Assembly (NCBI GenBank): GCA_029237695.1 | Contig: CM055266.1 | Location: 11,301,805 to 11,365,804 of the forward strand | Length of the DNA stretch: 64,000 bases | Direction of reading: 5' to 3' | From: Conchocele bisecta | Lineage: Eukaryota > Mollusca > Bivalvia > Lucinida > Thyasiridae | Part shown: positions 57,762-64,000 of the stretch, piece after piece | Layout of the letters: every line of letters begins with the position of its first letter | Numbering within the stretch: position 1 is the first letter of the stretch | Program-made: the position numbers and the translations under genes | Notes under the pieces: model-generated | Database searches by the model: none | The model's input: the letters and a program-made list of their open reading frames with translations, nothing else | Told to the model about the DNA's origin: nothing

Positions 57762-57918
57762 ATGGCTAGAGCTGCGTATTTGCTTAAATACCCAATTAAA
57801 ATTGTCAAAAACCCAATTGAAATCAGAAGTAGTGAGCATCAAAAGCAATAAAAAATGGTGGTAGCTTTTATCATGCTGCAGAAAGCAATAAACCGACCAC
57901 AAATCTAGCATGTTTTTG
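57762..57918. mobile_element. PalE, one half
   Basis: agagctgcgtatttgcttaa to gaccacaaatctagcatgtt, where similarity ends at the hairpin head of a dispersed repeat. Confidence 0.75.
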
Positions 57919-58780
57919 GTCGAGCCCACTTGCAGAAAGCGAGACAGTGATCACAATGACGTCCGGGTGTCCATCCGTCATGTGCGTCCGTCCGGGCACA
58001 CATTAGGGTACTTATGTGGCTAGCCCCACAGGGTTATGGACTTGTTAAAGGATAGGGTTGGTTATAATTAGCCACCTAAAAAATCGTTTTATGTGGCTAA
58101 AAATCGTTTTATGTGGCTAATATTTAACATGTGATAAGCCACATAAGTACCCTAATGTAAGAACATCCGTCCGTTCGTCCGTCCGAAATCTGCGTTAAAG
58201 TTTTTAAATACCTTATATCTCTGCAGTCCTAAGTTACATTGACTTGAAACCTCATATGCTTATTAGTCATCAGCCATATATTCATGTTGTATCCCACTCA
58301 TGTGACCCCTGTGCCCAAGGTCAAGGTCAAATGACTTAGAAGTTTGCGTTAAATTTTTGTCAAACTTTGTGTTAAAGTTTTCAGATACCTACTATCTCTG
58401 TAACCGTAAGTCAGATTTGCTTGAAACTTTGTATGCTTATTGGGCATCATCCATATTATATTCATTCTGTATCCCACTCATGCGGCCCCTGTGCCCCAAG
58501 GTCAAGGCCAAATGACTTAGAAGTTTGCTTTATTATAACATCTGCGTTAAAGTTTTTAAATACCTTATATCTCCACAATTATTACTCCAATTTACTTCCA
58601 ACTTCCAATACTTCCTTTTCATCATCCACATTTTCATTCCATAGCCTGCTCATGTGGTCCACATGCCCAAGGTCAAATGACTTAAGTTTTTACATACCTT
58701 ATATCTCCACAACACTTACTCCGATTTACTTCAAACTTCAAATAATTCTTTATTATCAACCATATCTCGACATGCGGGCC
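57919..58780 (+). repeat. Dispersed repeat with hairpin head and four body units
   Basis: Head ttggtcgagcccacttgcag + aaagcgag, gtccgtccgg runs, then units of taccttatatctct, attcattctgtatcccactc and cccaaggtcaaggtcaaatg. Confidence 0.7.
57999..58159. mobile_element. Short MITE with acattagggtacttatgtgg ends
   Basis: Both ends intact: acattagggtacttatgtgg at the left and ccacataagtaccctaatgt at the right. The left flank (cgtccgggcac) is the same as for the copy at 34267. Confidence 0.82.
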
Positions 58781-58785
58781 GCGGC

Positions 58786-59817
58786 CATCTTGGTACTTCA
58801 TTAGAATTGTCTCATTTAGAAGTAAACTATTCAATAATTGCTGTCTGCTGATGTGTAGACAGCAGTCAGGGCACGAAAATTCCACTCGTCCGCTCGTATT
58901 GACGAGTGACATTTCCGCTCGGGCGAGTAGAAAATCCATGTCGGTCGTCCGACCGGACGAGTGACAATTTCCAGTCTTGGCTAACAACAATAATCCATCT
59001 GTCACATAATGTGGTTCAACTATGTCATGTAGTAATGATAGTAACATTACCAAATGGTCTGTGAAGTCGTGTTTACGTTGTTCAAAGCAAATGACGTTTT
59101 ATTATTCTAAGGGAGATCACTAACAGTACTAGCTCTGTATGTGTCTATTCTAACGGACACGTCGATGTTGGGGCTAATTTGGTAGCTGGCCGACAAACAG
59201 GTTTGAAGTTTACATTGATTATAAACAACTGCGGGGAGAATGATAAATAATATAACGCATACTATTTTACTATTATTACGGATCTGATTTAGTAGAAAGT
59301 ACTGACAATTGTCCGGAAATCGTTTCGAAAATCAGGTCGGAAATTAGCGCTTTGTGACGAGTTGAGATCGGGCCGAGTTACATTTCTTTAGTTGTGCATG
59401 TCGTGTCGTAATAAATTTTGTAAACCCCGCATTGTCGGAGTCGAGTTATTCGATAATATTCGTGTGTTTCCGTATGAGTCCGTATAATAGACAATGCGAG
59501 TATGAAATATCCCGAAAGTTGCCGAATATTAATGTACGTCGTCTGCAAAAAATAAACAAACATGGCCGACATTAGAAATTTCTTCCAAGGCGGGGGTGAT
59601 CAAGAAAAGAAGGACATATGCAGGACTAGTGATACTTGGCACAGGACGAGTGGAGATTTTTGGGTACTCGTCCTGCGGGACGAGTGAGAAAATTGAAAAT
59701 TTTCGTCCCCTGAGCAGTGTGATTTGATTTTACCCAATTAAAATTTTGAAATACCCAATTGTTTCAGAAATGATGGAGTGACAATACTCAATTACTAATT
59801 CTTTATCTGGAGCACTG
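58786..59817. mobile_element. PalE fragment, split by another element
   Basis: ttggtacttcattagaattg and gtgtagacagcagt before the insert; gtgatttgattttacccaat to ctttatctggagcactg after it. Confidence 0.8.
58866..59712. mobile_element. 0.85-kb element with cagggcacgaaaatt ends, nested in PalE
   Basis: Left cagggcacgaaaattccact, right aattttcgtcccctg. AGCAGT flanks both sides and is present once in uninterrupted PalE-type context. Sub-terminal ctcgtc / gacgag motifs recur (tattgacgagtgac, cggacgagtgac, ggacgagtgag). No transposase-like frame. Confidence 0.75.
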
Positions 59818-59819
59818 CA

Positions 59820-60026
59820 TGGCTGTCGTTGTTTGACACCGCTCACAGCTGTGTTCAACGTAATGCGTGTGTCTCACGACATTACTACAACGCGCCATTA
59901 CATCACCAGACCTATACATGCATTACGTGCATTGGCCCCGAAATGAGCATTGTCTTCAGCCGTAGTCAAACAACACACACTGTATGTTTGAACACGGCTG
60001 TGAGCGGTGTCAAACAACAAGTCATG
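59820..60026. repeat. Inverted repeat, 40-bp arms
   Basis: atggctgtcgttgtttgaca + ccgctcacagctgtgttcaa pairs with ttgaacacggctgtgagcgg + tgtcaaacaacaagtcat. It adjoins the PalE right end. Confidence 0.8.
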
Positions 60027-60062
60027 TAAAAATATGTAATTATAACGTCTAGTGTCGGGTTG

Positions 60063-60274
60063 TTAACCCTTAGCCTGCTGAATGAAATCTTGTCGTCTGC
60101 TGTTTGTTTTATTTTCGATTTTTCTCATCAAAAACATGGTTTGACAGCACTTTAGAATCATTTCCATTGGAAATGATTCTAAAGTGCTGTCGATCCATGT
60201 TTTTATTGAGAAACGGGGCAAAAAATAAAGCAACAGCAGACGACCGTTTTCGCGATCAGCAGGCTAAGGGTTAA
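60063..60274. mobile_element. T2 foldback MITE, agcctgctga end variant
   Basis: TTAA, cccttagcctgctga at the left; tcagcaggctaaggg, TTAA at the right: 15 terminal bases exactly complementary although they differ from other T2 ends. Centre catttccattggaaatg. Confidence 0.92.
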
Positions 60275-60375
60275 CGGGGAGATGTAGAAATACTTACGAA
60301 GGCATTTCCAAGCGTGTGCTGCATACTGTGCCAATATTGTGACCATCCACAACAAGAATGCCTCACAGAACCAGC

Positions 60376-60595
60376 TTAACCCTTACAATGCTGAATTAAA
60401 TTGTGTCGTCTGCTGAATATTTTTTATTTTCCATTTTTCTCATCAAAAACATGGTATGGCAGCACTTTAGAATCATTTACATTGGAAATGATTCTAAAAT
60501 GCTGCCAAACCATGTTTATACTGAGAGAAAAGACAAAATATGAATTAATAGCAGACGTCTATGTCTATTTTCGGTTCCTGCATTCTAAGGGTTAA
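60376..60595. mobile_element. T2 foldback MITE, inverted relative to 17500 and 21080
   Basis: TTAA, cccttacaatgctgaatt at the left; cctgcattctaaggg, TTAA at the right. The second T2 within 320 bp. Confidence 0.9.
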
Positions 60596-60705
60596 GGGAA
60601 TCTTGGTGTAAATGGAACACAACAAATACTCACACATCCCTCTTTTATATAGCAGACTTGTTCTTCACATTTTCATATTTTCAACACAAAGAATACAATT
60701 TGAAG

Positions 60706-60792
60706 TTTCATGTTCATGAAAACACATCTTGGTAGTTCATTAGAATTGTCTCCAAGGAGACAATTCTAATGAAATGCCAAGATATGTTTTAT
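60706..60792. repeat. PalE core only
   Basis: gttcatgaaaacacatcttg, centre gtctccaaggagac, then ccaagatatgttttatgttg. Outer arms missing. 60793-61306 shows no feature. Confidence 0.75.
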
Positions 60793-61306
60793 GTTGTGGA
60801 ACACCTGATGCATTGTGAAACGGTTTGTCGGCAGGCAAGATTAGGCAGACAGCAGCAAATCTTTATTGTCCCACATACTTTATCACCTACACACTGTATG
60901 GCTGATCCCTGCGTTGCTGCCACCCATGCTGGTACTCTGTATGGAAGATCATATAGTATGTGATGGAGGCTATTTATAATTGATCATGAGACATTATAGT
61001 TAGATGTGACTCACCATAACAAAGGTGGCTTATTGATGTGGTGACCGGTGTTGTTAATGATCAACTACCAGTCACACAGCCTGATACAGATCTAATGTTT
61101 TCTTAGTAGACGTAACACATATCTTCCCAAGTCGATAACGTAAACAAAATGTCATTAATCAGACATTGCTTTCAAGTGCAAGAGACATGCATCCTCTTTG
61201 TCATGATGAGTCGCATATAATTATTAATATTACATCGGTTACAGCTCTGACTATTTACTAAAACAATTAATCCAGTAGTTTACAACAATATAACCCGCCC
61301 TGTATT

Positions 61307-61753
61307 AAGGTGCATGATCATGTGGTTAGAACAACAACAGCAATGGCTGAATGTGTTGACAGCGCGCCCACTCCAAAATAAGTATTATTTGATAGTTTCC
61401 TTAATATGCAACGGATTTTAATGAAATATGGCGCAGAAAACGCATCTTCAGGAGCTGTATTTGGTGGTCTCAGGACTTCGGCACATACTTATGTCGTTTT
61501 TGCGATGCATAGATTTCCGGGTCGGTATTGTCAGTAAACACGGAAATCGATTATTCGCAAAAACGACAGAAGTTTGGGCCAAAGTACCGAGATCACCAAA
61601 TCCAGCTTAACAAGATGCGTTTGATGCGCCATATTTCATCAAAATCCGTTACATTATAACGGCACCATGAAGGAATACATACCTTGAATCGGAGGCGCTT
61701 CTGGAAATTTCGGTACTTGTTGTTGTTGTTGTAACCACGTGATCATGCACCTT
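61307..61753. mobile_element. PalC foldback MITE
   Basis: Left aaggtgcatgatcatgtggt, right ccacgtgatcatgcacctt. Left E-box changed to CATGTG. Centre gtcggtattgtcagtaaaca is worn. Ends 85 bp before the exon 10 acceptor. Confidence 0.83.
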
Positions 61754-61839
61754 GTGTATGACACGTAATGTTGCCGGCACTTTCAGAATCCAGTAGTATT
61801 GTTGAACAAAATTAACATCACACCTTTGCTCCGTTTCAG

Positions 61840-62057
61840 GAGTTCTCAGTGCCCCGCTGGAAGGCCACAGCTTGGCGGCCCAGATGGTGTGCTGCAACCA
61901 ATGTCAAAAGGTGTTCTACTGCCGCTCGGCGCTGACGCTGCATGAGAGGACCCACTCGGGCGCCAAGCCGTATTGTTGTGATTTCTGTGGCTTCTCCTGC
62001 TCCCAGAAGGGCAACCTGAAACGACACATCGCCAATATGCACCATGATCAGCTGTAA
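61840..62057 (+). CDS. ZF exon 10: alternative 3'-terminal exon with a C2H2 finger pair
   Basis: Acceptor gctccgtttcag ends at 61839. GA completes the split codon; 71 full residues follow to TAA, the shortest of the ten. Ten codons (VLSAPLEGHS) precede the TTG at 61872, and the frame is continuous from the acceptor. Finger 1 is at about residues 18-38 (CNQC...HERTH) and finger 2 at 46-67 (CDFC...HIANMH), linker SGAKPY. Ligands intact; extra Cys residues sit beside the finger 1 and 2 ligands (VCCNQC, YCCDFC), and the finger 2 core Phe is Cys. Helices read CRSALTL and QKGNLKR. It lacks the EHYR mark of exons 5-9 and is nearer to exons 1-4. A diverged PalD relative begins 61 bp after the stop. 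Confidence 0.92.
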
Positions 62058-62117
62058 CATTGTGTGACATTGTGACACATCTCGTGTTCGCAGATGGAGC
62101 AATTGGAATCGAGACCA

Positions 62118-62479
62118 CTGGCCGATTTCATCAAAACCTCTAAGTGTATTAATCTAGTAATTTTATGCGCATTTTAATATATTTACTATGTTAAATCGTG
62201 TTCTCGATAGAGCCTGTTCCAAGGCATACATTGTTTGGACTGTATGTTATTTGTGTGCCGATAGGCTCCATTTATTGTTATTTGATGAAGCGATATATTT
62301 GCTAATCAGAACAATGTAATCAATACGGTATAGGAATTCTACATAATTTGTATCCTCAAATATAAACGGGCATGTGTTTTATATGAAATAATGCATTCGG
62401 TACATGTACAAATAAATAATTACTTCTCCAAAGTACACATACTTAGTGCACTTAGCAATTATGGTGAACTCGGCTACTG
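62118..62479. mobile_element. Non-palindromic element with PalD-like ends
   Basis: Left ggccgatttcatcaaaacct, right tatggtgaactcggctac; sub-terminal tatgaaataatgcattcgg and aaataaataattact match PalD. The interior lacks the PalD central palindrome. AATAAA at 62411 and 62583 could serve exon 10. Confidence 0.6.
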
Positions 62480-62605
62480 AGTCCTTGACTATAAAACTTT
62501 ATGATCGTGTTCTCCGTTCTCATGCTCTAAAGAGCAGAACTCAAGTTGCGTGCTTTCGCGAAAGTTCTCGGAACATTTTATAAATAAAGGATCCACCATA
62601 CATCT

Positions 62606-62847
62606 TTAACACTTAGACCGCTATCTTATTTTTTTGTCGTCTGCTGTTTATTTTCCATTTTTATCATCAAAAACACGCTTTGACAGCACTTTAGAATAAT
62701 TTACTACATGCTTTAACAGCACTTCAGAATCATTTCCATTGGAAATGATTCTGAAGTGCTGTTAAACCATGTTTTTATTGAGAAATAAGGCAAGATATAA
62801 AAGCAACAGCAGACGACAATTGTTGTGAGTAGCGGTCTATGGGTTAA
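62606..62847. mobile_element. T2 foldback MITE, agaccgcta variant
   Basis: TTAA, cacttagaccgctatctta at the left; gtagcggtctatggg, TTAA at the right. Centre catttccattggaaatg. Confidence 0.88.
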
Positions 62848-63025
62848 ATGTGTGCCACATGTATGTGTGTAGTGATTGGCTTTACAATGGGCAATTAGAA
62901 AGTTGTGCAAGCAGTTGTATATTCCAGCAGCTACTCGTCATTCATGCAAAGTCAAATCAAAAGCGCCACCTCCTTGTGACTGACAAATTAGCACTTCCAT
63001 AAGTGTCTCCATTGTACTTTACCTT

Positions 63026-63464
63026 ACTGTCTGTTTCACGAAAGCTGCCCGAATTTTACGGCACGTAGACAATTCAAAAACAATATTTTTTTTGATAATA
63101 TTAAATTAAAGGAAAATTTAAGAATGAGCAGTCTTTTTATTTTGTGAAATTTGGTAAAATATTGGTTTTATTACGAAAAATTGATTTCTCTTAGTATGGG
63201 AATTTTAACATGGGGGGAAAAAGAGGAAAAGAAGTGTGGGAGGAGTCAAAAAAATGGAAATTGACTCCGAAACCTGAAGATGTCTATGGGGATTTAACAT
63301 GGGGAAATTTTGTTTTCACAATAAAATCAATATTTGACCAAATTTCACGAAATAAAAAGAAGGCTCATTCTTAAATTTTCCTTTAATTTAATATCGAAAA
63401 AAATATGGTTTTTGAATTGTTTATATAGCCGTCAAATTTGGGCAGCTTTCGTGAAACAGACAGT
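63026..63464. mobile_element. PalG foldback element
   Basis: Ends actgtctgtttcacgaaagc and gctttcgtgaaacagaca. Centre rearranged, with only one good gatgtctatggggatttaac. Confidence 0.82.
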
Positions 63465-63495
63465 AGGTTCACTTTGTATCTCATTTATTCAAACA

Positions 63496-63780
63496 CGTTG
63501 GTCGGGCGAACGTGACGGCGTAAATTAACGGTAGGGGTTCCTCTTTATAGGAATCACGATTTGCCTGGTTTGGCCCTCCAATACGTATTTATCTTTGGCT
63601 CTTTTGTTACCTGGGAGTTGAATTGGGTTATTGCCCATTATAAAAGTAGTAAGAGTATTACTGATCCTACTGCTTGCCCAAGTGATTCTGGTGTGGCGAG
63701 GACTGGCACCAGATTATTCTGATTTCAGGGCTGAATATATAGTTTTTTTATTGTAAATATTCTGTTCTGATTTTGGGTTA
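63496..63780 (+). mobile_element. S element, variant with cgaacgtgac head, tail lost
   Basis: ttggtcgggcgaacgtgacg, ggggttcctctttatagg, acctgggagttgaattgggt, ttctgatttcagggctgaat, then ends near attctgttctgattttgggt. Confidence 0.82.
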
Positions 63781-63907
63781 AAATATTGTACCTTTTTAAT
63801 ATTAATAATTTTTAAATTCAATATTGCAAGTCTTGCAATAAAAGTATGTCAATTGCTGTATGTGTTGTTGTATGAACATGTATGCCATTTAGAGCCAGAG
63901 ATGATAT

Positions 63908-63924
63908 TAACCCTTTTAAACCCA
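63908..63924. repeat. Possible left end of another TTAA element
   Basis: ttaacccttttaaaccc has TTAA plus a CCCTT-type end. No matching right end is visible before the window stops. Confidence 0.3.
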
Positions 63925-64000
63925 CTGTAGCAGTAAATTGAAAAACAAATTGTAAACAAAATTGTAAAAAAAAATAAATAATTGTAAACGAAATTGCAAT

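Noticed and set aside
61872..62057. Independent small zinc-finger genes with their own starts (ATG at 964, 30290, 40065, 52612; GTG at 12066; TTG at 61872)
   Set aside because: Frames continue without stops back to good acceptors in one constant phase, and some have no upstream ATG. Internal exons explain all ten; separate starts do not.

Overview
The window is animal genomic DNA, most likely from a mollusc and probably a bivalve. It has no bacterial-style operons. It is AT-rich and packed with short palindromic DNA transposons (MITEs), GTCCGTCC-type dispersed repeats, TGACCTTGACC-rich repeats and SINEs ending in a ttaaacaccaataaacaaac-type tail, all of which I associate with bivalve and gastropod genomes. 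The taxon is inferred from repeat style alone.

The only convincing coding content is ten short exons, all on the + strand, at 959, 5686, 12043, 19938, 30282, 34620, 40060, 46524, 52571 and 61840. Each begins at a good 3' splice acceptor, encodes a linker of about 17 to 43 residues and one pair of classical C2H2 zinc fingers, and reaches a stop codon just after the second finger. All ten acceptors have the same phase: two bases complete a split codon, and in six cases those bases are AT. This is the layout expected of a gene that splices one constant 5' part onto alternative 3'-terminal zinc-finger exons, as Drosophila broad, tramtrack and lola do. The constant 5' part (a BTB domain would be the guess) is not in the window, and neither end of the array need be. 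Framework residues are conserved while the DNA-reading helix residues differ, so the isoforms should bind different DNA sites. Exons 1-4 and 10 form one sequence type and exons 5-9 another. Exon 6 carries a one-base frameshift just before its last two zinc-binding histidines.

The rest is introns and 3' UTRs filled with mobile DNA. Local labels used below: T1-T4, foldback MITEs flanked by TTAA (piggyBac-like target) with different ends; PalC (ends caaggtgyatgatcacgtgg), PalD (ends gtagcctatttcatcaa, inner aaagtatacttt), PalE and PalL (ends cagggctccagataag), PalF (ends cagggggccgtttcac), PalG (ends actgtctgtttcacgaaag), PalI (ends aggaatgaatggcc), PalJ (ends atttatcccgtcaacac); and S, the SINE. 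Most are nearly perfect palindromes of 150-450 bp. Several are nested, which gives filled and empty target sites within the same window. Two large minisatellites occur: a 49-bp unit at 44.19-45.10 kb that grew out of the head of an S element, and a 48-bp unit at 48.41-51.56 kb that creates a spurious 440-codon open frame on the minus strand.

By region: 0-12 kb, exons 1-3 with T, Pal and dispersed repeats; 12-20 kb, exons 3-4 and several nested S elements; 20-30 kb, the longest exon-free interval, repeat-dense; 30-47 kb, exons 5-8; 47-52 kb, tandem repeats; 52-64 kb, exons 9 and 10 and more MITEs. The middles of three tandem regions (about 36.24-36.75, 44.52-45.03 and 50.40-51.25 kb) are full of single-base indels, which suggests poorly polished consensus there.
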